Shown here: piece by piece, positions 10,762-18,913 of the stretch
How the letters are laid out: each line of letters starts with the position of its first letter
Position numbering within the stretch: the stretch's first letter is position 1
Source of the DNA: Bacteroidota bacterium
GTDB taxonomy: Bacteria > Bacteroidota > Ignavibacteria > Ignavibacteriales > Melioribacteraceae
Length of the DNA: 64,000 bases
Reading direction: 5' to 3'
Assembly: GCA_018818065.1 (NCBI GenBank)
Contig: JAHISV010000007.1
Coordinates: 62,001-126,000, forward strand
Notes under the pieces: generated by a model
What the model was told of the DNA's origin: nothing
The model's input: only the letters and a program-made list of their open reading frames with translations
The model's database searches: none
Translations under genes and position numbers: made by a program

Positions 10762-12246
10762 ATGGATCATTACGGTTTTCTGTCAATCATTCCTCCACTG
10801 GCTGCTATTCTTCTTGCCATTAAAACGAGGCAGGTATATTTATCCTTGCTGATTGGAATTTGGTCAGGTTGGATAATACTGGATGGAGGTAATCTATTTA
10901 CCGGATCAATTTCAGCTATCGAATCACTCGTTAATGTATTTGCTGATCCTGGAAATACCCGCACAATTCTCTTCAGCTGTTTAATCGGGGGATTATTGGC
11001 ACTGATTCAGCGCTCGGGCGGTGTTGAAGGATTTGTCAAAAGAATTAATAACAGACTTTCCTCGCTAAATACTCATTCTAAATCCAATAATCGAATAATA
11101 CAGTTGTTCTCATTTTTTACGGGCGCAATTATTTTCGTTGAAACTAATATAAGTGTCCTCACAACAGGTTCTATCTTCCGTCCGGTATTCGATAAATATA
11201 AAATTGCCCGTGAAAAACTGGCGTATATAATAGATTCCACTTCCGCCCCTGTATGTATATTAATACCATTTAACGCTTGGGGCGCATATATTATTGGGTT
11301 ACTTGCTCTTAATGGAATCGAGGATCCCTTTACAACTTTGTTCCAATCATACATTTTCAACCTTTACCCGATTTTAACCATAGCTCTACTTCTGTTCCTT
11401 ATTATTTCAGGAAAGGATTTTGGACCAATGAGAAAAGCTATGATCCGGGCTGAGAAAGAAGGAAAAATACTACGAGATGGTGCTCGTCCATTGGTTAGTT
11501 CCGATATTACTTCGCTTCATAAAAAAGAAGGTATTAATGCAAAATCATTTAACATGCTAACACCCATCATCTTAATGGTTTTAATGATGCCGATTGTTTT
11601 AATAATTTCCGGTTGGAATTCTTCTGAGTATATAACTTCTTTGTCGTTCAATGAAAAGATTCTTGAGGCAATTCGTAATGGTTCCGGTTCCCAGGCCGTT
11701 CTATTATCTGTGATTGCAGCTATTTTTGTTTCAGTAGTGCTGTACAAATCTCAAAGAATACTTTCTATAAAAGAAATGACGGACTTAATTCTAAAAGGAA
11801 TGGGAGGACTTGTTCCTTTAGCTCTCTTAATGTTGCTTGCCTTTGCTATCGGATCACTTTGCAAAGAACTTGGCACAGGTCTCTATGTTTCTCAACTTGT
11901 GGGCGATTTACTGACGCCAAAATTGGTGCCGGCAATAATATTCATTATTTCGGGTTTTATTGCCTTTTCAACTGGCACTTCCTGGGGAACATTTGCCATT
12001 ATGCTTTCCATCGGAATTCCAATTGCAAATTCCATGGGAATTGACCAAAACATAATAATTGGGGCTGTATTGGGCGGTGGAGTGTTTGGTGATCATTGCT
12101 CCCCGATTTCTGATACTACAATTGTCTCATCAATGGCTGCAGCATGCGATCATATTGATCATGTGAAGACTCAGTTACCATATGCATTAACAACAGGTTT
12201 AATATCAGTCTTAATTTATATTATTATCGGATATATCTTTCTCTGA
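10762..12246 (+). CDS. NhaC-family transporter, probable methionine transporter (MetT-like)
   Basis: This 494-residue inner-membrane protein has about eleven hydrophobic helices and belongs to the NhaC/Na+:H+ antiporter superfamily; FSTGTSWGTFAIM and GVFGDHCSPISDTTI are family signatures near residues 405-455. It starts 59 nt after metX with no terminator visible between them, so it is probably under the same SAM-I control. NhaC-family proteins in S-box regulons have been proposed as methionine transporters (MetT). That assignment here is inference from context; a general antiporter is the alternative. Confidence 0.75.
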   Translation: MDHYGFLSIIPPLAAILLAIKTRQVYLSLLIGIWSGWIILDGGNLFTGSISAIESLVNVFADPGNTRTILFSCLIGGLLALIQRSGGVEGFVKRINNRLSSLNTHSKSNNRIIQLFSFFTGAIIFVETNISVLTTGSIFRPVFDKYKIAREKLAYIIDSTSAPVCILIPFNAWGAYIIGLLALNGIEDPFTTLFQSYIFNLYPILTIALLLFLIISGKDFGPMRKAMIRAEKEGKILRDGARPLVSSDITSLHKKEGINAKSFNMLTPIILMVLMMPIVLIISGWNSSEYITSLSFNEKILEAIRNGSGSQAVLLSVIAAIFVSVVLYKSQRILSIKEMTDLILKGMGGLVPLALLMLLAFAIGSLCKELGTGLYVSQLVGDLLTPKLVPAIIFIISGFIAFSTGTSWGTFAIMLSIGIPIANSMGIDQNIIIGAVLGGGVFGDHCSPISDTTIVSSMAAACDHIDHVKTQLPYALTTGLISVLIYIIIGYIFL

Positions 12247-12279
12247 TATCAAATCATCAAAGTCGCAAGACAGTTTTCA

Positions 12280-12310
12280 TTGAATTAGTATTGATAATAT
12301 CATATTTTAA
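12280..12310 (+). promoter_or_regulatory. Candidate ferritin promoter with internal dyad
   Basis: TTG (12280-12282), 20 nt and TATTTTAA (12303-12310) fit the promoter pattern of the window. The spacer contains the dyad TGATA-A-TATCA (12292-12302), which resembles part of a Fur-type box. Iron control of a ferritin would make sense, but the match is short. Confidence 0.35.
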
Positions 12311-12360
12311 CAAAATGAAAAAATGTTCAAAACTAAATATAAATCTAAACAGAGGTTAAG

Positions 12361-12852
12361 ATGGCTTCACAAAAAATGTTGACTGAACTAAATAATCAAA
12401 TACAGGAAGAGATTTTCTCTTCATACCTATATTTATCTATGGCAGCTTGCTTTGCTGATAAAAACCTTAATGGTTGTGCTCAATGGATGACAATACAATC
12501 ACAAGAAGAATACGCTCATGCAATGAAATTTTATCAGTATGTTCTTGATATTGGTGGCAGAGTTGAATTGCAGGCAATCCAAAAACCAGACTTCGAATGG
12601 CCAACTCCACTGTCAATGTTCGAAGGCGCCCTGGCACATGAGAAACACGTTACAGGAAGAATCAATCTTTTGGTTGACATTGCAGTTGAAGAGAAAGACC
12701 ACGCAACTAATAACTTCCTGACTTTCTTTGTAGGTGAGCAAGTTGAAGAAGAAGCAAACGCTACTCAGATAGTTGAAAACTTCAAAATGGTTGGTGATAA
12801 TATTCAGGGTCTTTATATGTTGGATAAAGAACTCGGTGCTCGCCAGGTATAA
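12361..12852 (+). CDS. ftnA: Ferritin
   Basis: This non-haem ferritin stores iron in a 24-mer cytoplasmic shell. The 163 residues match bacterial FtnA. The ferroxidase ligands are recognisable: Glu in LNNQIQEEIFSSYLY (near 17), the E-x-x-H pair in QSQEEYAHAMKFY (near 50-53), and the later Glu in EEKDHATNNFL and EQVEEEANA. AGAGGTT precedes the ATG. A TTG-N20-TATTTT promoter with a small dyad lies upstream and an intrinsic terminator downstream, so it is probably a single-gene unit. Confidence 0.93.
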   Translation: MASQKMLTELNNQIQEEIFSSYLYLSMAACFADKNLNGCAQWMTIQSQEEYAHAMKFYQYVLDIGGRVELQAIQKPDFEWPTPLSMFEGALAHEKHVTGRINLLVDIAVEEKDHATNNFLTFFVGEQVEEEANATQIVENFKMVGDNIQGLYMLDKELGARQV

Positions 12853-12861
12853 ATTTTGCTA

Positions 12862-12891
12862 AATCGCCTCTTAATTGAGGTGATTTTTTTT
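12862..12891 (+). terminator. Ferritin terminator
   Basis: AATCGCCTC pairs with GAGGTGATT (9 bp including one G-U) around a TTAATT loop and is followed by eight or more T. It begins 10 nt after the ferritin stop. Confidence 0.8.
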
Positions 12892-12964
12892 CTTCTCTAC
12901 TATTTTCCTTTTATAAAGATTTTCATATATTAGGAGTCTGAAATTTTCCAAGCAAGGAGATAAA

Positions 12965-13204
12965 ATGGCTAGAAGATGTCAATTGACAGGTGTAGGACCT
13001 ACAAGTGGTAACAGTATTTCTCATGCTCATAACAAAACAAAGAGAAGATTTTTACCTAATCTACAGAAAAAAAGAATTTGGGTTAAAGAATTGAATAGAT
13101 TCGTTACTATTAAGTTGTCTACGAGCGCGTTGAGAACTATCGCTAAGAATGGTACGGCTGATCTTGCTAAGGGTATTAATAGCAAACAAATTAAAGTTCG
13201 TTAA
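12965..13204 (+). CDS. rpmB: 50S ribosomal protein L28
   Basis: The 79-residue basic protein begins [29 protein letters not shown], the L28 signature, and ends [11 protein letters not shown]. It is a component of the large ribosomal subunit. CAAGGAGATAAA before the ATG is a strong ribosome site. It is monocistronic here, bounded by the ferritin terminator and its own terminator. Only one Cys is seen near the N-terminus, so this is the form without a full zinc-binding set. Confidence 0.96.
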   Translation: MARRCQLTGVGPTSGNSISHAHNKTKRRFLPNLQKKRIWVKELNRFVTIKLSTSALRTIAKNGTADLAKGINSKQIKVR

Positions 13205-13220
13205 TCCATCCAAAATTTTA

Positions 13221-13255
13221 AAAAGCTCAAATGTTTCTATTTGAGCTTTTTTTTT
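13221..13255 (+). terminator. rpmB terminator (bidirectional)
   Basis: AAAAGCTCAAAT and ATTTGAGCTTTT form a 12-bp stem around GTTTCT with T runs on both strands, so it can end transcription from either side. A second hairpin, AATTCCCGAA/TTCGGGAATT near 13266-13298, could end the minus-strand gene at 13361. Confidence 0.85.
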
Positions 13256-13360
13256 GTTTAAAATGAAATTCCCGAACCATTAGAGTGATTCGGGAATTAT
13301 TATTCAATTGAGTAGTGGAAGTAACATTTCAGTAAAAATACTGCTTATGTTACCACTTGA

Positions 13361-14644
13361 TTAACGACGTACATTCTTCCTTTCAACTTTTTTAGCGCTG
13401 TTACTTGATTGCCTCTTCGACTGGGACTTTGTATCCCGACTTACATTTGAAGATTTTCTCTTCTCAATTCGTTTATCGGCAGGAGTAGCACTTTGTCTTT
13501 TTACTTCATCTCGTTTTATGGTTAATTCAGGACTTTTTTTTACCGTTCTTTTTGTACTCCGTGAATTATTTTCAGACTCTACTTTAGAATTATTTGATCT
13601 GACATCTCTATCCTGACTACTGCTTCTTTCTCTTTTAATAACTTTAGTCTGAGTCGAGCCTTTGGAATTATCTTTTTCTGTATTTACCTTACGCTCGTTG
13701 CGTTTTATTTCGGTTTCTCTGGTGACTCCTCTGGATTTATTCGTCCCATTATCCTGAGTTCTACTGGCAGTACCATTATCACTTCTCTTAATTTCACTTC
13801 CTTTTCTGCTGCCAACAACTACTTTATCTTTCAGCAAAGATGTACTCTTAGTTCCACGAGTAATTGTTCGTTCCGAATTCCCATCAAATCTGTTCAGTTC
13901 TTTTCCAGTAGGTCTGTATGATCGGATACCATCATCGTTTCTGTCACGACTTCTATTATAGTCATCAAGAGAATTAATCCTGTTTATTTCTCTTTCCGAT
14001 ATTCTATAGCCGCCTCTTCTTTCAACGTAGTTTCTGTCCACGCCACCATTTACTATCCGGTTATTATCATAGTAGTAATTTGTACGATATTTGGTGTTGC
14101 TAAAAAAGTTATTTACATACCGATGATTCATAAAATGGTGATGAACATTTCTATTACAAAAATGATTATAGCTTACAAAATTCCAATAATTAGAATGAGA
14201 TCTCCAGCCCGTTGAAAAATGGATACCAACTCCAACGTTAAAAGAAGCATATGCTGGCAATGGTGACCATCCGATGTAATCATTATCATATCTCCATTCT
14301 ACCCAGGCAGGTGCCCATTCGTAATCAGGTAACCAAACCCATCCATAATAATCTTCATACATCCATCTACCGTAGTGATATGTTGCCCAACCAAACGGCT
14401 CGTAAGAATCCCAGTACCAGCCATTTTGTGTCCATGACCACTGACCAATGGAATATGGCTGCCAATCATAATTAACTGAAGTAGGTCTCCATACTGTAAG
14501 ATCTCCATCTAATGAGATCCATTCGCCATGTGGTGCAAGTGAATAATAGAAATAATTGAAATCAACGTTCATATCCGGTCTTGCTTCTGTTCGGATAAAA
14601 GTGATAAATACTACTAATGCTACAAAAATTATTATCTTTTTCAT
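13361..14644 (-). CDS. DUF6600 (YXWGXW-type) secreted protein with basic C-terminal tail
   Basis: The function is unknown. The 427-residue product has a signal peptide (residues 1-21), then an aromatic domain (about 25-165) rich in Trp, Tyr and Gly. That domain has the repeated W-x-P/W-x-W pattern (GQWSWTQNGWYWDSYEPFGWA, then GRWMYEDYYGWVWLPDYEW) typical of DUF6600. From about residue 200 the chain is low-complexity and highly charged (Arg, Lys, Ser, Asn), probably disordered. It is likely periplasmic or surface-exposed. The gene is convergent with rpmB and divergent from the DPP III-like gene. The basic tail might bind nucleic acid or polysaccharide; that is speculation. Confidence 0.75.
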   Translation of the reverse strand: MKKIIIFVALVVFITFIRTEARPDMNVDFNYFYYSLAPHGEWISLDGDLTVWRPTSVNYDWQPYSIGQWSWTQNGWYWDSYEPFGWATYHYGRWMYEDYYGWVWLPDYEWAPAWVEWRYDNDYIGWSPLPAYASFNVGVGIHFSTGWRSHSNYWNFVSYNHFCNRNVHHHFMNHRYVNNFFSNTKYRTNYYYDNNRIVNGGVDRNYVERRGGYRISEREINRINSLDDYNRSRDRNDDGIRSYRPTGKELNRFDGNSERTITRGTKSTSLLKDKVVVGSRKGSEIKRSDNGTASRTQDNGTNKSRGVTRETEIKRNERKVNTEKDNSKGSTQTKVIKRERSSSQDRDVRSNNSKVESENNSRSTKRTVKKSPELTIKRDEVKRQSATPADKRIEKRKSSNVSRDTKSQSKRQSSNSAKKVERKNVRR

Positions 14645-14872
14645 GACTCACCTCGTTTTGGTTCTGCTTATAATTAGTCAATCCATGTGCCAATCCAAAA
14701 ACCACGTTTTAGCCCAGTTTTACAAACTTCTTTAACCGTATTGTATAGTATTATATACACAAGTGATTATCTTTTAATATTTCAGATAACCTGCGAATAC
14801 CATTTTTTTGAAGTCTGAAAATGACTATTTTTCAACAAAACAGATTACTCATTAATATTTAACGGGGGTTAA

Positions 14873-16513
14873 ATGAAAAGAATTCTTTCCCTATCTGCAT
14901 ATGTAATGATATCATTTCTCATTTTTTCATGTTCAAAACCAAAAGAAGGTAATAAAGAAGTGAAAGACGAAATTGCCAAATTTGCAAAAACAGCAGTTAA
15001 GTATGATGATACATTACTTGACGATAATCAAAAAATTGTTGTTCAGAAGTTATACGAAGCTGCAAAGATAATGGACGATATCTTTCTTGGACAAGTCTAC
15101 TCCGGTAACACTGAATTAAAAGAAAGTTTGAAAACAGGCGACAAAGATACTTACGAACTTTTCAATATCATGTTTGGACCTTTCAACAGACTCGATCATG
15201 ATAAACCTTTCGTGGGTGATAAAGCCAAACCGGATGGCGCAAATTTCTATCCTGAAGATATGACCAAAGAAGAATTTGAAAACTGGATAGCAGTCCATCC
15301 TGAAGATGAAGCTGCCTTTACTTCTGAATTTACTGTTATTAAAAGAGACGGTGAAAAACTTATCGCAGTCCCCTACTCAGTCCAATACAGTGAAAATCTC
15401 AAAAAAGCCGCGAACTTAATGAGAGAAGCTGCCAACTATGCGGATAATCCCTCATTGAAAGAATATTTGATAAAAAGAGCCGCCGCTTTTGAAACTAATG
15501 ATTATTATGAAAGTGATATGGCATGGATGGATCTTAAAGACCATACCATAGAAATTGTAATCGGTCCCTATGAAGTTTATGAAGATGCGCTGTTCAACTT
15601 CAAAGCTGCGTTCGAATGCTTTCTTACAATCGTTGATCCGGTTGAATCTAAAAAACTTGACATATTTGTTAATTACCTGAATGATATGGAGCACAACCTG
15701 CCATATCCTGCCGAGCACAAAAACTTTGCCCGCGGATCAGAATCACCAATGGTTGTTGTACAACTTGTATATAGCGCCGGCGATACAAAAGCAGGCGTAC
15801 AAACACTTGCGTTCAACCTTCCTAACGACGAGCGTGTAAGAAAAGCAAAAGGCTCAAAAAAGGTTATGCTGAAAAATATACATGAAGCCAAGTTTGAGAC
15901 AATTCTTACTCCAATTGCCGAAAAGATTATGGAGCCGGAACAATTGAAATATGTAACTTTTGAGGGGTTCTTTAACCATACTTTAATGCACGAAATTTCT
16001 CATGGTTTAGGACCTGGTTTTATAACTGTAGATGGCAGAAAGACAGAAGTAAAGAAGGAACTAAAAGAAACCTACTCCACCATTGAAGAATGTAAAGCCG
16101 ATGTTCTTGGACTTTTTAATAATCAATTTATGATAGAAAAAGGCGTATTTCCGGCAGAATTCGAAAATGAAATGTGGTGTACATTCCTGGCAGGCGCCTT
16201 CCGTTCAATGCGATTTGGTATTGGTGAAGCTCATGGCGGTAGTAATGCCATTATATATAATTACCTTCTCGATAATGGAGCATTTGAATATAATGAGAGT
16301 ACTCAAAAAGTGAAGGTTAATTTCGACAAAGCATATACAGTTCTTACAGATCTTGCAAATAAACTCCTGATGATCCAAGCCACTGGCGATTATAATGCCT
16401 CAAAAGAGCTTATTGCAAAATATGTGGTTGAGACGCCTTCAATTAAAATATTACGAGATAAATTGACCCATCTTCCGGTTGATATCAAACCAGAATTCCA
16501 GATTGAGAAATAA
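14873..16513 (+). CDS. Dipeptidyl-peptidase III-like (M49) zinc lipoprotein
   Basis: This 546-residue protein begins with a lipoprotein signal (hydrophobic stretch ending IFSC, Cys near residue 20), so it is probably anchored in the periplasm or outer membrane. The zinc motif is HEISH at residues 373-377, with the second conserved motif EECKAD at 405-410; H373, H377 and E406 are the likely ligands. M49 enzymes usually have HELLGH; the short HEISH form is known from Caldithrix abyssi DPP III. The family removes dipeptides from peptide N-termini. GGGGGTTAA precedes the ATG. It appears monocistronic. Confidence 0.8.
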   Translation: MKRILSLSAYVMISFLIFSCSKPKEGNKEVKDEIAKFAKTAVKYDDTLLDDNQKIVVQKLYEAAKIMDDIFLGQVYSGNTELKESLKTGDKDTYELFNIMFGPFNRLDHDKPFVGDKAKPDGANFYPEDMTKEEFENWIAVHPEDEAAFTSEFTVIKRDGEKLIAVPYSVQYSENLKKAANLMREAANYADNPSLKEYLIKRAAAFETNDYYESDMAWMDLKDHTIEIVIGPYEVYEDALFNFKAAFECFLTIVDPVESKKLDIFVNYLNDMEHNLPYPAEHKNFARGSESPMVVVQLVYSAGDTKAGVQTLAFNLPNDERVRKAKGSKKVMLKNIHEAKFETILTPIAEKIMEPEQLKYVTFEGFFNHTLMHEISHGLGPGFITVDGRKTEVKKELKETYSTIEECKADVLGLFNNQFMIEKGVFPAEFENEMWCTFLAGAFRSMRFGIGEAHGGSNAIIYNYLLDNGAFEYNESTQKVKVNFDKAYTVLTDLANKLLMIQATGDYNASKELIAKYVVETPSIKILRDKLTHLPVDIKPEFQIEK

Positions 16514-16521
16514 CATTTACA

Positions 16522-16547
16522 TGGGTGTGGCATATTTGCCGCACCCA
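16522..16547 (+). terminator. Hairpin after the DPP III-like gene
   Basis: TGGGTG-T-GGC and GCC-G-CACCCA form a nearly perfect stem around ATATTT, starting 9 nt after the stop. The T tract is poor, so termination may be weak. Confidence 0.5.
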
Positions 16548-16708
16548 TAAACTTTCCTCAATATTCTTCGAAAATATTAGAACCCGATTCCGTTGTCAGA
16601 CATCACATAATAGTATGATTATTTAAAAGTGTCGTATAGCCGAGTCCATTTTCTATATAACATTCTTATATTTGCTAAAGAAATAAATTCTAATATATAG
16701 GAAACACA

Positions 16709-17332
16709 ATGTCCCCTAAATTTTTCTTAGATAAACGACCTCATAATGGATTATCCTATGAGGACTATAGACAAAAAACTATTGAATTTGTTGAATCAAC
16801 AAATCCTGAAGGATTAGAAGATTCTGAAAGAAGTTTATACGATTACACAAAACTCAATCTGCATAGAAGTAAGCGAATTGACCGTGTTTACAAGGTAAAT
16901 GAGGAATTTAGAGCAATTCTTCAGGGAATAACCACACCGCAAATTTGGATGGTGCTTACTGAAGATTGGTGCGGTGATTCCGCGCAAAATTTACCCTATA
17001 TCGTAAAAATGGCGGAAGAAAATCCACTTATTACTTTGCGGATTATGGAACGTGATAAAAACCTGGACATAATGGATTTGTATTTGACAGGCGGAAAGTC
17101 AAGATCAATCCCTAAACTCGTTGCTTTTGATGAAGATGGAAATGAATTGTTCCAGTGGGGTCCGCGGCCTAAAGAAGCTCAGGACAATGTAAATCAGTGG
17201 AAAGAGTCAGGATTATCAAAAACTGAATTTATGGAAAAACTTCACCTTTGGTATGCAGGTAATCGTGGCAAAGCACTTGAACAGGAATTTATGTGGATAT
17301 TATGCGAAGTGGATGAGTGTAAAGAAGCTTAA
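16709..17332 (+). CDS. Thioredoxin-like family protein (WCGDS motif)
   Basis: The 207-residue protein has an N-terminal helical part and a thioredoxin-like fold. In it, MVLTEDWCGDSAQNLPY (near residue 80) replaces the CXXC active site with a single Cys, and the cis-Pro region is RSIPKLVAFD. It matches the Thioredoxin_9-type family, which is cytoplasmic and of unclear substrate; a single-Cys centre may work with a small thiol. There is no signal peptide. TATATTTG at 16667-16674 could be its -7 element. It is followed by a 9-bp tandem repeat and a terminator. Confidence 0.75.
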   Translation: MSPKFFLDKRPHNGLSYEDYRQKTIEFVESTNPEGLEDSERSLYDYTKLNLHRSKRIDRVYKVNEEFRAILQGITTPQIWMVLTEDWCGDSAQNLPYIVKMAEENPLITLRIMERDKNLDIMDLYLTGGKSRSIPKLVAFDEDGNELFQWGPRPKEAQDNVNQWKESGLSKTEFMEKLHLWYAGNRGKALEQEFMWILCEVDECKEA

Positions 17333-17343
17333 TAACTAAGTGT

Positions 17344-17388
17344 AAAGTTCATAAAGTTCATAAAGTTCATAAAGTTCATAAAGTTCAA
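17344..17388. repeat. Tandem repeat, 5 copies of a 9-bp unit
   Basis: Four perfect copies of AAAGTTCAT plus a fifth ending in A follow each other, beginning 12 nt after the thioredoxin-like gene. They are non-coding and lie just before its terminator. Such arrays vary in copy number by slippage. Confidence 0.95.
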
Positions 17389-17403
17389 AATTAACGAAAT
17401 TAC

Positions 17404-17429
17404 GGCGAGAAAAAAATCTCGCCTTTTTT
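17404..17429 (+). terminator. Terminator after the thioredoxin-like gene
   Basis: GGCGAGA (17404-17410) pairs with TCTCGCC (17417-17423) and is followed by six T. Confidence 0.85.
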
Positions 17430-17559
17430 ATTCCCGGTTATCGATTCTAGAAATTATAAAATGAAATCTTTCAGTTTTCTTTTTGCTGTTCCTTTATCTT
17501 TTCACTTTTTGCGTCTACTTGTTTCTACGTTTCAACAATTCAACCGCTCGAAATCATTT

Positions 17560-18753
17560 TCATTTAATTTCCAGTTCCAGCCTGGTAAATGTTCTAACAA
17601 TCTTCCCTTTATCACTGCCGGGTATAAATTCCGACTCGAACATGGCAACTTCTACTGCATCATCAATGCCATATCCAAGTCCTTTTATAATTTTTGTATT
17701 TCTCACAAAACCATGTTCATCAACATCTACATCAACAATAACTTTACCTGTTATTTTCATTCGCTTAGCTGTTGCAGGAATTAATATTCTCTTGTAAACA
17801 GCATCCATTCCACCCTTCGGTACGGGGCAATTATCAAATGCACAACCCCCTTCCTGCTCAGACATATTCGAAGTAGAAAAAGTATTCTTCTCAGCATAAG
17901 AATTAGTGTTATTTGCCGCACTTTTCTCACTCTCGAGAGATTTATTTTCCCCTCTTACTTGAGAAACTTTCTTTTTCATTCCATTGCCTAGGCCGGCGGA
18001 AAGGATACTCTTGTCATTTAAGGTAAAATCAATTCTTATCGTAAGATGAGAACTAACAGCCTTACCATTTGTCTGTCCCGGAATAAATCTTGTTTCTTTT
18101 ACAGCACGTTGAGCTTCCTCATTACAGCCTAAACCGATTCCCTCAATGATAGTCGTTTGGGTAACTATACCCTTCGCATTAACATCGGCAATCAGTAATA
18201 CAGAACCTTCAAGACCATATAGCTTTGCATGTTCGGGATAAACAATTGCGTCCTGAATGCTTTTCATACCTCCAATAGGAATAGGACAAAGATCAGAATC
18301 ACAAATTAAATCACCGTTTTTCGTTTGTATTTCGTATTGCCTGTTGCCCGTCATGTACAGCTCAGGCGGTGCGGAGTATAGCCGGTCATACTCAAGTTCA
18401 ATTTTCTTTACGAGAACACCATCTTCATAACTGAGAACCGATTTTAGTCCTCCATTATCATAGTATGTTTTATGAAGTCCATCTTTCACACCTTCATTAA
18501 CATAAAATTCCTCTTTCAACAAACCGGTATCGAAATAGCTTTTTACCCATCCATGCAGCTTTCCGCCGCTGAATGTTTTTTCCTCCTTCAGGTTACCATT
18601 TTCATAATACCAGTAGGAAGTCCCCTCGTAAATTTCGTCCACAAAGGATAATTCAGATTCTAAATTACCATTCACATGGTAGGTTTTGTAGATACCGGAT
18701 TGGCAATAATTTATTGAGGAATAAAAAAACATCAGTAAGATTATTTTTTTCAT
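17560..18753 (-). CDS. Secreted MORN-repeat protein with two TonB C-terminal-like domains
   Basis: I start at ATG 18753, where a signal peptide (MKKIILLMFFYSSINYCQS) begins; the longer frame to 18864 has no such feature. The 397-residue product has four MORN_2/YwqK-like repeats (about residues 20-110, pattern Y-x-N-G-x-L-x-x-E). Two TonB_C-like domains follow, near 130-235 and 300-397. Each begins CP-[IV]-P-x-GGM and ends at an RFIPG or EFIPG-type strand. Unlike true TonB it lacks an N-terminal anchor next to a proline-rich spacer, so it probably sits in the periplasm as a binding or scaffolding protein. Function unknown. Confidence 0.75.
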   Translation of the reverse strand: MKKIILLMFFYSSINYCQSGIYKTYHVNGNLESELSFVDEIYEGTSYWYYENGNLKEEKTFSGGKLHGWVKSYFDTGLLKEEFYVNEGVKDGLHKTYYDNGGLKSVLSYEDGVLVKKIELEYDRLYSAPPELYMTGNRQYEIQTKNGDLICDSDLCPIPIGGMKSIQDAIVYPEHAKLYGLEGSVLLIADVNAKGIVTQTTIIEGIGLGCNEEAQRAVKETRFIPGQTNGKAVSSHLTIRIDFTLNDKSILSAGLGNGMKKKVSQVRGENKSLESEKSAANNTNSYAEKNTFSTSNMSEQEGGCAFDNCPVPKGGMDAVYKRILIPATAKRMKITGKVIVDVDVDEHGFVRNTKIIKGLGYGIDDAVEVAMFESEFIPGSDKGKIVRTFTRLELEIK

Positions 18754-18913
18754 AGTGTTCGAAAGAAGTTTATCATAGTTGCAAAATAATGAAATTAGTC
18801 GAATTTTGTACTCATTCAATTCAGTGTTTAATCTGTAAGTTAGATTTGTTGCAAGACTCATCAAGTTATTCTAATTTTGTATATGCTATGCTGTCCTGCT
18901 TACAATTAAAATA

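Noticed and set aside
17461-17797. Two overlapping plus-strand ORFs
   Set aside because: They lie against the C-terminal domain of the TonB_C protein; no ribosome site or domain.
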